From NCBI GenBank assembly GCA_910577565.1, contig CAJTNJ010000001.1, positions 62,001 to 126,000 of the forward strand: a stretch of 64,000 bases of DNA, given 5' to 3'. The DNA comes from an uncultured Oscillospiraceae bacterium. GTDB lineage: Bacteria > Bacillota > Clostridia > Oscillospirales > Ruminococcaceae. The notes beneath the pieces are model-generated. The model was not told the origin of the DNA, made no database searches, and was given only the letters and a program-made list of their open reading frames with translations. The position numbers were made by a program, and so were the translations under genes. Shown piece after piece: positions 44,608 to 55,500 of the stretch; positions within the stretch are counted from its first letter, which is position 1, and each line of letters begins with the position of its first letter.

Positions 44608-47028
44608 ATGAAATTAAGCCATAAAAAAGCGAACAAATTAGAAAAACAATATCGTCATAGAATATATGCCTCGCCAAAAGTTGGGCTTACATCTGAGCAG
44701 GCTATCGACCTAAGCGAAGCAGGTTATTCAAATAAATGTGTTAATACATCTTACAAAACAATTGGCCAGATTGTTTTTGACAATGTATTTACTTTTTTTA
44801 ACTTTGTTTTTTTTACGTTGGGATTTTGCCTGTTTTTAGCACAATCCTATAAAGACATGCTTTTTTTAATAATAATAGTTGCAAATACTATGATTGGTAT
44901 TGTACAACAGATCCGATCAAAATTGACTATAGACAAATTAACTTTAATTTCATCCGCAAAATCTACAGCAATAAGAGACGGCAAAAAGCAAACGGTACTT
45001 AACGACAAGTTAGTAAGAGATGATATTATAATTTTATCTACCGGGAACCAAATTCCTGCCGATGCCACATTAGTAGACGGGGAAATTCAAGTTGACGAAT
45101 CTCTTTTAACGGGAGAATCTGACCCTATATCTAAAGTTAAGGGCAAAAAGCTCCTTTCGGGCAGTTTTGTTCTCTCAGGCAGTTGTAAAGCAAGGTTAGA
45201 TAAAGTGGGTGAAGATTCATATGCTTCTAATCTTGCAATTGAAGCAAAGAAAAATTTAAAAACACCTCAATCGGATATGATGGCTTCACTTGATAAGTTG
45301 ATTAGAGTTATAGGATTTGCCATAATTCCAATTGGACTTATTTTGTTTTTTAAACAAGCTTTTGTTATCAATTTGGCCTATGACGAAGCAATAGTAACCA
45401 CCGTTGCAGCGCTTATTGGAATGATCCCTGAAGGGTTATATTTGCTTACTAGCATTGCACTTGCTGTCAGTGTAATGAAGCTTGTCAAAACCAAAACTTT
45501 GGTACACGAAATGAGTTGCATAGAGACTCTTGCAAGAGTAGATGTGCTTTGTGTTGACAAGACCGGGACAATAACCGAACCTGAAATGAAGGTTACTGAT
45601 ATTATCCCGCTCAATGATAACAAAAATTTAGACATTAACACTATTCTACACTCTATAATGTGCAATCTACAGTCGGATAACAGCACCTCAAGAGCTCTAA
45701 AAAAACATTTTGATAATAAGACCGATTGGAAAGCAAAAAAAATTCATCATTTTTTGTCATCAACCAAATGGTCAGCTGTTGAGTTTGAAAATAATGGCAC
45801 ATATGTAATAGGTGCTCCGGAGTTTATATTAAACGAAAAGTACAATAACATAGAAAATCAGGTAATTAAATATCTATCTCAAGGTACACGTGTGCTTCTT
45901 TTGGCAAAACTAAATGGTTCAATTGAAAAAAATATTTTAAAAGGAGAAATAATACCAATTTGCTTGGTTTTAATCGATAACCCCGTTAGAAAAGAAGCTC
46001 CGGAAACATTTAAATTTTTTGAAAAACAAGGCGTTGATATTAAAGTAATATCTGGCGACAATCCAATCACTGTATCAAGAGTATCAAAAAAAGCCGGCAT
46101 TAAAAATTCCGACAAATATATAGATGCAACAACACTGAAAACGGACGATCAAATGAGAAAAGCAATAAACAACTATACTGTTTTTGGGCGGGTAACTCCT
46201 AATCAGAAACGCAAATTTATTCAACTTATCAAAGAAAACAAACATACAGTCGCTATGACAGGAGATGGTGTAAACGATGTTTTAGCTCTAAAAGATGCTG
46301 ATGTTGGCATAGCTATGGCCTCTGGAAGTGATGCGGCAAATCAAGCAGCAGAACTTGTTCTTTTGGACTCCAACTTTGCCTCTATGCCCAAAGTTGTTAT
46401 GGAAGGACGCAGAGTTATCAACAACATAGAAAGGGCAGCTGAGCTGTTTTTAGTAAAAAACATATTCTCTTTTCTTTTATCAATAATTACTATATTTGCA
46501 AACATAGCATATCCTGTGACCCCACTTCAACTATCTTTAATAAGTGCTTTGACGATAGGAATACCTTCATTCTTTCTTACCATTGAACCGACAACATCTC
46601 TTATCCATGGAAGGTTTATCCGCAATGTGTTGAGAAAAGCTCTGCCGGGTGGCATATGCAGTTTACTGCTCATTATATTTTTACAAATGTATGCAAATAT
46701 ATTTAATCTATCTTTTGATGAGCTGTCTACAATGGCTACGGTATTGCTTGCAACAAATGGCATATTGGTATTGCTAGAAGTTTGCAGACCATTCAACTGG
46801 AAACGACTTGCCATACTTATATCTATGGCCGTGCTCATGATTATAAGCATTGTATTTTTTGGCAAGTTCTTTTCAATAGATGAACTTTCAACAGAAGCAA
46901 TTATAGCGCTTTCAATATTAATGATTTTGAACTATCCACTATTGCGGCTATTCATGTTATTATTTTCAAAAATATCCAGTTCAACGGCAGCTTTTAGAAA
47001 ATCTTTTTACAATCGCATCAAAAAGTAG
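44608..47028 (+). CDS. cation-transporting P-type ATPase
   Basis: An 806-residue P-type pump. It has the actuator motif TGES, a membrane ion-site motif IGMIPEGLYLLTS, the phosphorylation site DKTGTIT (D317), and the hinge TGDGVNDVLALKDADVGIAMASGSDAANQAAE, with about ten membrane helices. The PEGL motif and size suggest the P2/CtpE-like calcium or magnesium type; metal-binding CPC motifs of heavy-metal pumps are absent. ATG 44608 (after GGAG, 10 bases) is preferred to the TTG immediately before it. The ion is inferred, not proven. Confidence 0.9.
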   Translation: MKLSHKKANKLEKQYRHRIYASPKVGLTSEQAIDLSEAGYSNKCVNTSYKTIGQIVFDNVFTFFNFVFFTLGFCLFLAQSYKDMLFLIIIVANTMIGIVQQIRSKLTIDKLTLISSAKSTAIRDGKKQTVLNDKLVRDDIIILSTGNQIPADATLVDGEIQVDESLLTGESDPISKVKGKKLLSGSFVLSGSCKARLDKVGEDSYASNLAIEAKKNLKTPQSDMMASLDKLIRVIGFAIIPIGLILFFKQAFVINLAYDEAIVTTVAALIGMIPEGLYLLTSIALAVSVMKLVKTKTLVHEMSCIETLARVDVLCVDKTGTITEPEMKVTDIIPLNDNKNLDINTILHSIMCNLQSDNSTSRALKKHFDNKTDWKAKKIHHFLSSTKWSAVEFENNGTYVIGAPEFILNEKYNNIENQVIKYLSQGTRVLLLAKLNGSIEKNILKGEIIPICLVLIDNPVRKEAPETFKFFEKQGVDIKVISGDNPITVSRVSKKAGIKNSDKYIDATTLKTDDQMRKAINNYTVFGRVTPNQKRKFIQLIKENKHTVAMTGDGVNDVLALKDADVGIAMASGSDAANQAAELVLLDSNFASMPKVVMEGRRVINNIERAAELFLVKNIFSFLLSIITIFANIAYPVTPLQLSLISALTIGIPSFFLTIEPTTSLIHGRFIRNVLRKALPGGICSLLLIIFLQMYANIFNLSFDELSTMATVLLATNGILVLLEVCRPFNWKRLAILISMAVLMIISIVFFGKFFSIDELSTEAIIALSILMILNYPLLRLFMLLFSKISSSTAAFRKSFYNRIKK

Positions 47029-47049
47029 TATAATTAAAAAATCAAATAT

Positions 47050-47082
47050 AATAAAAAATAGCACTATTTTTGAAAAGTGCTA
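47050..47082 (-). terminator. intrinsic terminator, probably of queH
   Basis: The stem TAGCACT (47059-47065) / AGTGCTA (47076-47082) on the minus strand is followed by TTTTTTATTATA. It is about 150 bases after the queH stop. Confidence 0.65.
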
Positions 47083-47233
47083 AATATAAAAAAACCGAAA
47101 TTTCAGAATAAAATATATATGCCGATAACAAAACTTGTTTAGTTAAGCACATCTATATATAACAACCTGTATATTTCCAATTTTAATATAATATTTTTTT
47201 TAAATCTTAAATCTTACTAAAATCATCTGCATG

Positions 47234-47773
47234 TTATTTTTTCTTTTTCATATATCTTTCTTCTTCGCTAAAAATACAACCACAATATTTTTGCATATAG
47301 AGTCCCATATCTCTGGCAGCTTGCTGACCTTCTCTAAAATATGGACGGAAGTCTTTATATATAAAATCAATTCCATGTTTTTTTGCTGCTGCTTTTGCAA
47401 TTTGCTTTATTAAATCATGGTTTTGATAGGGACTAATTAACAATGTAGTTGAAAAGCCATCGTATCCATTTTCTGCTGCATAACGCGACACGGCATCAAG
47501 ACGTATTTCATAACAATATCTGCAGCGACCGTCTATGTCTTTGGAAACAGCACAAACAAAAGGTCGAAGCCCATAATCATCTTTTAAAATTAAATTTGAA
47601 CCAATTGATTTTGAATATTCTATCAATGCGTTCTTGCGACTGCGATATTCTGTGAAAGGATGGATATTTGGATTATACCAAAACAAATCCGGCTCTATTC
47701 CCTCTTTTTGCAAAGTCTCAATGCACTTTATTGAACATGGTGCGCAACATGTGTGAAGCAACAACTTACTCAT
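47234..47773 (-). CDS. queH: epoxyqueuosine reductase QueH
   Basis: A 179-residue protein of the former DUF208 family, which performs the last step of queuosine synthesis in tRNA in organisms lacking QueG. It has the cysteine motifs HTCCAPC (C9, C10, C13), CRYCYEIRLD and YCGCIFSEEERY, which bind the iron-sulfur cluster and second iron. Other queuosine genes are not in this window. It is a single gene on the minus strand. Confidence 0.93.
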   Translation of the reverse strand: MSKLLLHTCCAPCSIKCIETLQKEGIEPDLFWYNPNIHPFTEYRSRKNALIEYSKSIGSNLILKDDYGLRPFVCAVSKDIDGRCRYCYEIRLDAVSRYAAENGYDGFSTTLLISPYQNHDLIKQIAKAAAKKHGIDFIYKDFRPYFREGQQAARDMGLYMQKYCGCIFSEEERYMKKKK

Positions 47774-48242
47774 AACTATCCCTTTCTGATAAAATGACTG
47801 TTATTTTAAAAAATATATAGCAAACGCCTAAAAAGCATAATACATTTGATAGGATATAACTATAAATGGCAAATCCAACTGATTGTGTTAACAATAAAAA
47901 ACTAAAACTTCCTGAAAATTATTAAGCTTTTTGAAATATCTGCGTAAGGCAACAAAACGGGTTTAGGAAAACTTTTTAAGGTCTTACATGCTTATTATAA
48001 ATTAATTGAATTTAACATTTTATACACATTAAAATTTCATTTATACTTCGCATTTCTAGTTTATATTATAAAAAATCTTTTAGATCATATCACAAAGTAT
48101 TATATAAGTCAATTTTGCTTATAAAACGCAAAAATAAATTTTTATATTTAACATAAAATTAATATTTAAACCAAAATATTATCAAATTTAACCCGTATAA
48201 TATTTTTAAAACAATTTAAACATTTTAAGGAGTGAATTAAAA
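47774..48242. other. divergent intergenic region (queH / GT39)
   Basis: About 470 AT-rich bases. TATAAT at 48196-48201 may be the GT39 -10 box, but the -35 is poor. No ORF, RNA gene or hairpin of note was seen. Confidence 0.4.
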
Positions 48243-50228
48243 ATGAATTTTAAAAACTTAAAAAATCAAAAGCACATAATTATCTTAATCGGCATATTAG
48301 GGTTATCTTTCTTTGTCAACTTTTTTATGATAGGTAACCTAGGCACAGGTAATTCATATTATGCCGCATGTGTTAAAAGCATGACCCAAAACCTACATAA
48401 TTTCTTTTTTATAAGCTTTGACCCTGCGGGAATGTTAAGCGTGGACAAATCTCCTCTTGGATTATGGGTGCAAGCTATATTCTGTTTGTTGTTTGGCTAT
48501 AACGGATATTCAATTTTGCTTCCTCAAATCATTTCCGGCACTATTTCAACTTTAATGTTATATATAATAGGCAGTAAATTTTTTAACAAAAAAGTTGGAT
48601 TAATAAGCGCTTTTTTGTTTTGCTTAACTCCCATTGTTGTAGCAGTATCAAGAAATAATACCATGGATATGCAACTAATATTGGTTCTTTTAATTGCCGT
48701 TTTCTTTGTATTAAAATCAATACAAACCAACAAATGGAGATGGTTAATTATTGCGGGTGCATTATTGGGATTAGGATTTAACATTAAAATGCTACAAGCT
48801 TATTTAATAGTTCCTTCCATAATAGTTGTATATCTGATTTTCTCAAGGCAAAAAATATGGAAACGTTTTGCAGCGGGAATTTTATCCTGTCTTGTTATGA
48901 TAGCTGTTTCTGGTGCATGGATCGCTGCTGTCACTTTAACTCCTGTCGAGAACAGACCATACGTTGACAGCACCACAAACAACTCAATAGTCGAATTAAT
49001 ATTTGGCCATAACGGTACAGATCGTTTGTTTGGCGATGGCACTTCACTAAACAATGGTAGTGAAAACAATTCAAAACAAAGTCCAACAAATAACAATAAC
49101 ATACCTCAAAGTAATCAAGATCAAAATTCATCTAATAGCAACAATAACAATTCTTATGACAAAACAAACTATGAAAGCAATTCATATCTAAACTCAAGCG
49201 ATCCAGATTCGCCGCCAAATTCACAGCCAATGGGAGGTGGTCATACAAGAGAAATAGGCACTGCATCTATGTTTAGGTTATGGAACAACTCTTTGTTTGG
49301 ACAAGCAAGTTGGCTGTTAATATTTGCTCTTGTGTCTTTAGTAGTTTGTTTAAGAAAAAAATCACTTATAAACAAAAACATCAGCCAATGTGTCTTGGTG
49401 TTATTTGGATGTTGGGTTATAACAGCAGGGTTGTTCTTTAGTTTCGCAGGATTTTTCCATGCCTACTATTTAGCAATGCTTGCTCCGCCCATTGCAATGT
49501 TAAGTGCCATTGGAATCAATTATATATATGAACGGCTTACTAAAAAAGAAAAATCTAAAAAAATTGACAAAAAACTCATAATCTTGATTTTGGGCTTGAT
49601 AATAGATGTTATCATATCTATTATATATTTGATAAACTATAATCAGTTCATTTGGATTATACCAATAACAATAGCGCTATTAATTTCCGGAATTATTTTA
49701 TTAATAATAAGCTTAAAAAAGCATTTGATAAAACATAAAAATTTAATGGCTATTTTAACATCCATCGTCTTGCTGTCTTCAATGGTGTTTGCACCATCTT
49801 GTTGGAGTTTATACACTACTTTAAACTCAAACAATTCAGCTTTGCCTTCTGCGGGTCCAAGTCAGATGAATGGTAATAGACCACCCAATGAACGCAATGA
49901 GAGTGATGAACTACTTAATTATCTGTTAGAAAATTACAAAGAAGGAAGTTTCCTAATAACCGCATGCAGAACACAAAGCATATCAAACTATATTATAAAA
50001 ACAGGGTTACCTTGCTTTTCATACGGAGGTTTTATGGGTAAAAACACATTTACAGTTGAGCGTCTGCAACAATTGGTGAATGAAGGAAAAATAACATACT
50101 TTTTGTTATCAAATGAAGACAGTGACGGTGATATAGAATCTTATGTTAAAAACAATGCAATAAGATTAGATATTTTGGATGATAAAAGCGATAATAAACA
50201 AAAACAAGTTCTATATAAATTCAATTAA
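48243..50228 (+). CDS. GT39-like membrane glycosyltransferase (PMT_2 family)
   Basis: A 661-residue protein of the ArnT/PMT group, which transfers sugar from a polyprenyl-phosphate donor to an outside acceptor. An N-terminal helix precedes the family motif FDPAGMLSVDKSPLGLWVQ (D near 60), and many membrane helices follow. An unusual insert of about 65 residues (about 270-336) between helices is rich in Asn and Ser with Gln and Pro, so it is probably a disordered outside loop. The C-terminal soluble domain contains LITACRTQSISNYIIKTGLPCFSYGGFMG. It starts after AAGGAGTG. It is convergent with the NRPS cluster, so it is not part of that operon. Confidence 0.87.
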   Translation: MNFKNLKNQKHIIILIGILGLSFFVNFFMIGNLGTGNSYYAACVKSMTQNLHNFFFISFDPAGMLSVDKSPLGLWVQAIFCLLFGYNGYSILLPQIISGTISTLMLYIIGSKFFNKKVGLISAFLFCLTPIVVAVSRNNTMDMQLILVLLIAVFFVLKSIQTNKWRWLIIAGALLGLGFNIKMLQAYLIVPSIIVVYLIFSRQKIWKRFAAGILSCLVMIAVSGAWIAAVTLTPVENRPYVDSTTNNSIVELIFGHNGTDRLFGDGTSLNNGSENNSKQSPTNNNNIPQSNQDQNSSNSNNNNSYDKTNYESNSYLNSSDPDSPPNSQPMGGGHTREIGTASMFRLWNNSLFGQASWLLIFALVSLVVCLRKKSLINKNISQCVLVLFGCWVITAGLFFSFAGFFHAYYLAMLAPPIAMLSAIGINYIYERLTKKEKSKKIDKKLIILILGLIIDVIISIIYLINYNQFIWIIPITIALLISGIILLIISLKKHLIKHKNLMAILTSIVLLSSMVFAPSCWSLYTTLNSNNSALPSAGPSQMNGNRPPNERNESDELLNYLLENYKEGSFLITACRTQSISNYIIKTGLPCFSYGGFMGKNTFTVERLQQLVNEGKITYFLLSNEDSDGDIESYVKNNAIRLDILDDKSDNKQKQVLYKFN

Positions 50229-50249
50229 ATTATATTTGCTTTAAACGGA

Positions 50250-51701
50250 TTATGTACTCATTTTAAAATTGTTTAACTGCTTTTCTCTTTTGAATAAAGA
50301 TGAAATAATCAATAAAATGCTCAAAAAAACAAAATTTAAAAACAAAATGATAATCACATGCTTAAAAGTGTAAGGGAACCAAACAAATAAAAAATCCCAC
50401 GTTGCTTGAAAAAATAAATATGGTATCAAATATACTGCAAAAGCGGCTAAACCCAAAATGGATAGTTTAAATAAAATTTTATAAAATATTTTTAAACTAA
50501 AAGCGCTAAAACGCCTTTCTTTCTTACAAATTTGAAATATAATTTTAAGCATAAAAAAAACTATTACCAGCAAAGAAAATGATAAAACAACATAAATTGA
50601 CGAACATATTTCATCTAAAATAAAATTAAAATCTTTTCTCTGAGTTTTATCAAGCAAATCGTTAGTATCTACCATAGAAAATATACCTTTGGCAAAATCA
50701 TCTAACAAACAATTATTAGTGTTGCATAAAATAGCAACTCCTATATCTTTGTCTGTATCAAACATAATGAATGAAGAAAAATTAGGGTTTATTCCTCTAT
50801 GCATAAATTTTATAGTAGGTTCTTTTTCTAAAAACCAACCAAAAAAATAATTTTCATCTTGAAAATTTTTGTCTTTTAACAAATTCATTTGTGCTTTAAG
50901 CCACTTACCAATATCGTTTATGTTAGAAATTATATATCCCGCAGGAGTATTCCCTCTATAAATGGGAGCTAAATAATCTTTTTGATTGCAAAAATTTAGC
51001 TTATATCCATTTGAAACTAAATTTTTTGGCGCAACATTTCTGCCTGCATAAGTTTCATCTAAACCTAAAGGCTTGAAAATGTTAGCTTCCATATAATCTT
51101 CATATGGCATGCCGGAAATATTTTGAATAACAAGCCCTAAAACATCATAATTTATTGTGGAATATTCAAACTTTGTTCCGGGAGCAGTTTTTAAATTTAT
51201 GCCTTTTAAAACTCTAACAGTGTCTTCCAGCGCAGATTTAGATGACGAAATCTGAATTTTGCTTATCATTCCTTTTGGAATTCCACTTTTGTGCTCAATT
51301 AAGTTTTTAATGGTTAATTGTTGTTTTTCCCCTTTGTAATATACATCCAACCAACTAATATACTTTGAAATGTCATCGTTTAAATTTAACATCTTCTCAT
51401 CTGCTAATTTGGAAATTGCAAACGCTGTAAAAGCTTTACTGTTAGAACCAATTTCAAAAAGCGTCTGACAAGTTACAGGTCTATCGTCATCTTCAAAACC
51501 AAAACCTTTGCTTAAAATTTCCTGATCGCATTTTATGGCATATACGGCCATGCCGGGAATTTTATTATCGCTCATAAATTCTTGTACATAATTTTCAATT
51601 TCCAAATTGCTGCATGATGCAGCGACAATTTGTCTATTTATGATAACACTAAAAATAAATAATGTTATAAAAAATATTTTTACAGCAATATTTTTTTTCA
51701 C
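50250..51701 (-). CDS. membrane-anchored beta-lactamase-fold serine peptidase, ClbP-like
   Basis: A 483-residue protein, last gene of the NRPS operon. A signal sequence (about 1-28) is followed by an extracytoplasmic serine hydrolase domain with S86-N-S-K89 (SxxK), Y180-S-T and H301-R-G303 (HxG), and then three C-terminal membrane helices (about 367-391, 409-431, 446-470). Exactly this layout is found in ClbP, ZmaM and XcnG, which cut the N-acyl-D-Asn group from prodrugs as they leave the cell. The usual third residue of the tyrosine motif (Asn) is Thr here. GTG 51699-51701 follows GAGGAG by 11 bases. A plain PBP4*/AmpH-type enzyme is the main alternative. Confidence 0.8.
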   Translation of the reverse strand: MKKNIAVKIFFITLFIFSVIINRQIVAASCSNLEIENYVQEFMSDNKIPGMAVYAIKCDQEILSKGFGFEDDDRPVTCQTLFEIGSNSKAFTAFAISKLADEKMLNLNDDISKYISWLDVYYKGEKQQLTIKNLIEHKSGIPKGMISKIQISSSKSALEDTVRVLKGINLKTAPGTKFEYSTINYDVLGLVIQNISGMPYEDYMEANIFKPLGLDETYAGRNVAPKNLVSNGYKLNFCNQKDYLAPIYRGNTPAGYIISNINDIGKWLKAQMNLLKDKNFQDENYFFGWFLEKEPTIKFMHRGINPNFSSFIMFDTDKDIGVAILCNTNNCLLDDFAKGIFSMVDTNDLLDKTQRKDFNFILDEICSSIYVVLSFSLLVIVFFMLKIIFQICKKERRFSAFSLKIFYKILFKLSILGLAAFAVYLIPYLFFQATWDFLFVWFPYTFKHVIIILFLNFVFLSILLIISSLFKREKQLNNFKMST

Positions 51702-51764
51702 TGCATAAAACTCTCCTCTATTAAAACAATTATAATTTATTGCACTTAATGTACACTTTAATAT

Positions 51765-52472
51765 TTATTTGAATATGTCCTTTGTTTTTGAAATATCTAT
51801 TTTGTTTAGCAAAATATCAAAACTTGGTCTATCAGAGCAAACAGAAAAAATATAATTTTTATCAATTCCATATGATTTTGCCAAATAAATCTCACCTAAA
51901 GATTTATTTTTAACATTAAATTCATTTTTCTTATCCATTGGTTTTTCCACAACAAAATATTTTAACCCTCTTGACAAACCTGCTCCCAAAAGCTTTGTGT
52001 AGCTCTCTTTCACAGTCCAAATTTCATAAAATCGCTTCATAATTTCATCTTTATCATCTATGTCAAAAATATAATTTTCCTCCAAATGATCAAAATATCT
52101 GCTTGCTAACCCTTTAAAATCCATATTTCTTAACTCTTCAACATCTACGCCAATGGGTTTTAAGCCAAATGCAGCCATAACATAACTTCCAGAATGCGAT
52201 ACACTAAAATATACATTACCATAATTTTCAACATACGGTTTGCCTAAACTATCATATACAATTTTTACCTCTTCGTTAGTTAAAGAAAACTTTTCCATAA
52301 AAAATTGTCTTATCATAATGTCGGCATATAGCGACCTATTATAGTCTGCATCATTTTTAAATTTGTTTATCTTTTTCCTTTTCTCTTCAGATGTATATTT
52401 GCTTAAATTATATGCATCTCTCTTTTCTGATATATCAAACTTCAAAAATCTTACTTCAATAGCATTTTCCAT
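51765..52472 (-). CDS. Sfp-type 4'-phosphopantetheinyl transferase
   Basis: A 235-residue enzyme that attaches the phosphopantetheine arm to the carrier domains of the two NRPSs. It shows the Sfp-group motifs YFSVSHSGSYVMAAF, IGVDVEEL (metal-binding acids) and FYEIWTVKESYTKLLGAG. ATG 52470-52472, preceded by AAGGAA, is chosen over the TTG one codon earlier. It lies between NRPS 2 and the peptidase gene, with gaps of about 60 bases on each side, consistent with one operon. Confidence 0.93.
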   Translation of the reverse strand: MENAIEVRFLKFDISEKRDAYNLSKYTSEEKRKKINKFKNDADYNRSLYADIMIRQFFMEKFSLTNEEVKIVYDSLGKPYVENYGNVYFSVSHSGSYVMAAFGLKPIGVDVEELRNMDFKGLASRYFDHLEENYIFDIDDKDEIMKRFYEIWTVKESYTKLLGAGLSRGLKYFVVEKPMDKKNEFNVKNKSLGEIYLAKSYGIDKNYIFSVCSDRPSFDILLNKIDISKTKDIFK

Positions 52473-52532
52473 CAATCAGTTCCTTTTTTCAATAATTTCT
52501 CTTTGCATAATTTTAATAAAATCTTTTCTTTT

Positions 52533-55500
52533 TTAAGAATTTATAAAATCGGCCATCAAATTAATCGTATTATATGTAAATAGATCGGCAGCGTTAAATT
52601 TATCAGGAAATAATTTATTAATTTTTAAGTGCAGCCTAACAAGATTCAGTGAGTTTCCTCCTATATCGAAAAAGCGATCGTCTATTCCTATCGTATTTTT
52701 GTCTATATCGAGCACCTCAGACCATATTTCAGTTAATTGGTTTTGTAACTCACCTTTGGGCGGAACATAAGACTTTTCATTTTCCAAACATCCTTTTAAT
52801 TCATAATTAAGCAAAGCTTTTTTATCAACTTTTCCATTTGGCAAAACAAACATCTTTTCTAACATGACAAAATAAGAAGGAACCATATATGTCGGTAACG
52901 TTTTAGATAAAATATCAACCAAATCTTTATGTGAATAGCTGCAATCGGAAACGACAAAAGCACAAATGCTATCTTCGTTTTTCGTGTTTTTCTTAATAAC
53001 TGCTATAGCTTGAGTTACCCCCGGAATTTTTAAAATTTGCGACTCTATTTCCGAAAGCTCAATTCTATAACCTCTTAGTTTTATTTGAGTATCATTGCGT
53101 CCAATGAACTTTAATTTACCGTCAGGCAACCATTTTACCAAATCTCCCGTTTTGTATATTTTCTTGTCTTCGTCAAATGGAGATGTTATAAATCTTTGGT
53201 TGCTTAATTCCTCATTTTTAAAATATCCCAAAGAAAGGCCATCTCCTCCGATATACAGCTCACCAACAGCGCCAATGGGTAAGAGCTTTAAATTAGAATC
53301 AAGCACATATAGTTGAGTGTTATCTATTGCTTTTCCTATTGTGATGTTTTGTGCACTACTAAGCTCTTCAACACACGACCACACTGTAGTTTCAGTAGGT
53401 CCATACATGTTATATATTTTACCATCTTTGCATATTTCTTTCAATTGAAATAAAAGTTGCTCGGGAAAGGGTTCACCACCCACTAAAACTTTACTTAACT
53501 TTCCAAGTCCTTTTATGTTTTTGCTCTCAATCATCAAACCTAATCTTGAGGGTGTTGTTTGAATTATGTCTACATTGTTATCAATAATTAATTTATCCAA
53601 AAGTTGCGGATCGTTTTGTTCAGCTTCTGTTGCCAATACTATTTTTAGTCCATTTACTAATGCTAACCATGATTCGAGAACAAATATATCAAAAGATATC
53701 GTTGTCACGGAAACAATGGTCTTATCCTGGCTAAAATCCAGCTTTCTGTTCATGCCATTAATAAAATTATGTACAGATTTATGCGAAATCATAACGCCCT
53801 TTGGTTTTCCCGTTGAACCGGAAGTATATATCATATATAACAAATCATCGGAACTATTTATGTTATCTAAATTCGCCATTTCGCTTTCAAAAATTTCAAG
53901 GTCATCTAAGCAAATCATGTCATCTGTTTTAAATTTTGAATCTTTTTTTGCAATAACAGAAAAGCAGTTGCTGTGCTCTAGGATATATTCAATTCTTTCA
54001 TTTGGATATTCAGGGTCAATTGGCAAATAAGAGGCACTGGCCTTTACAACACCTAACATTGCTATAAAGACTTCTATGGAACGGTTAAGTGCAATGCCTA
54101 TTATATCTCCTTTTTTAACTCCTTTATTTTTTAACCAATGTGCTAAGCAATTTGCTTTTTGGTTTAAATCGCTATAGTTTATTTTTTCGTTTCCGCAAAC
54201 AATTGCAGTTTCAAGCGGAGTATTGTGCACTTGTTCTTCAAACAACTCTTTTAATGTTTTTGTGCTGTCATATTCAAAGTCGGTATTGTTGAAAGAATTG
54301 ATGATTTCTTCTTTTTCGTCCGGACATAATATTTCCAATTCACGCACTTTTTTATCAAAATCGTTTATAATCAAACTAATAATTCTAACAAAATTCTTTG
54401 ACAAATTATCAATTATTTTTGAGTCAAAAAGCTCTTGATTATAAGCAAAATTAAATTTTAAGACATCTCCGATCATAACCGTTAACGTCAAATTAAAATT
54501 GTTTGCTTCTTTGATGGAATAGCTTTCAATTTTCAAATTTGAAAGCGCTGTTTCATCACTTATATTCTCAAAAGGATAATTTTCTATTACAACTATGGAA
54601 TCAAACAATTCATTAATGTTGCCCATTTTTCTTTCTTCAATGATGTTTGACAACGAACTATTTTCATACTCTTTGCGTTTTATAAGATCATCTAATATTT
54701 TATTTATTAGTTCTAAAATAGTGTCTTCTTTTTTAAAAGCAACTCTAAATGGGATTGTGTTAATGAACGTGCCAACGATGTCTTCAATATTTTTTATTGC
54801 CAAGGTTCTGCCAGAAACAGTAGTTCCAAATAATACGTCATCTGAATTACTATAACTTTTTAATAAAATTCCCCATGCACAATAAATTGTTGCGGCAAGC
54901 GTTATATTGTTTTTTCTGATAAAGCTATTTAAATCATCCGTAATATCTTTGCTTAAACAGTAATCAATTGTTGCAATTTTTGAAGGCGTCAAAGTACAAT
55001 TTGAATTTTTATAGGGTAAAACTGTCTTTTCTTCTAAACCGTCTAGATAATTATTCCAAAACAAATTATGCTTTTTGATATCTATCCCTAAAATATATTT
55101 TATAAATTGTTTATATTTCGACTTTTCTTTTATGTTTATGGGTTTATTATTAATTAAGTTGTTATATGTTTCTAAAAAATTTTTATAAATAATACCATTG
55201 CTCCAACCGTCAAAAAGAATGTGATGGTTAGTTACAATCATTGTGCATCTGTCGTCTTCTGTTCGGCATAATGTAATATTTATTGGATTTAGGGAAATAT
55301 CGATGTTTTCATTAATATTTTTTTGTATTAATTCTTCCAATTTCGCTTTTTTATCTTCCAAAGAATATTCTCTAAAATCATACTCAAAAATAGGAATCTC
55401 AATTTCTTTAAGAATTATTTGTACCGGTTTGCTTATCTTTTCCCATTTATAAATGCTCCTTAAAGCCTCGTTATGGTTAAAGACTTCTTTCCAAGCTCTT

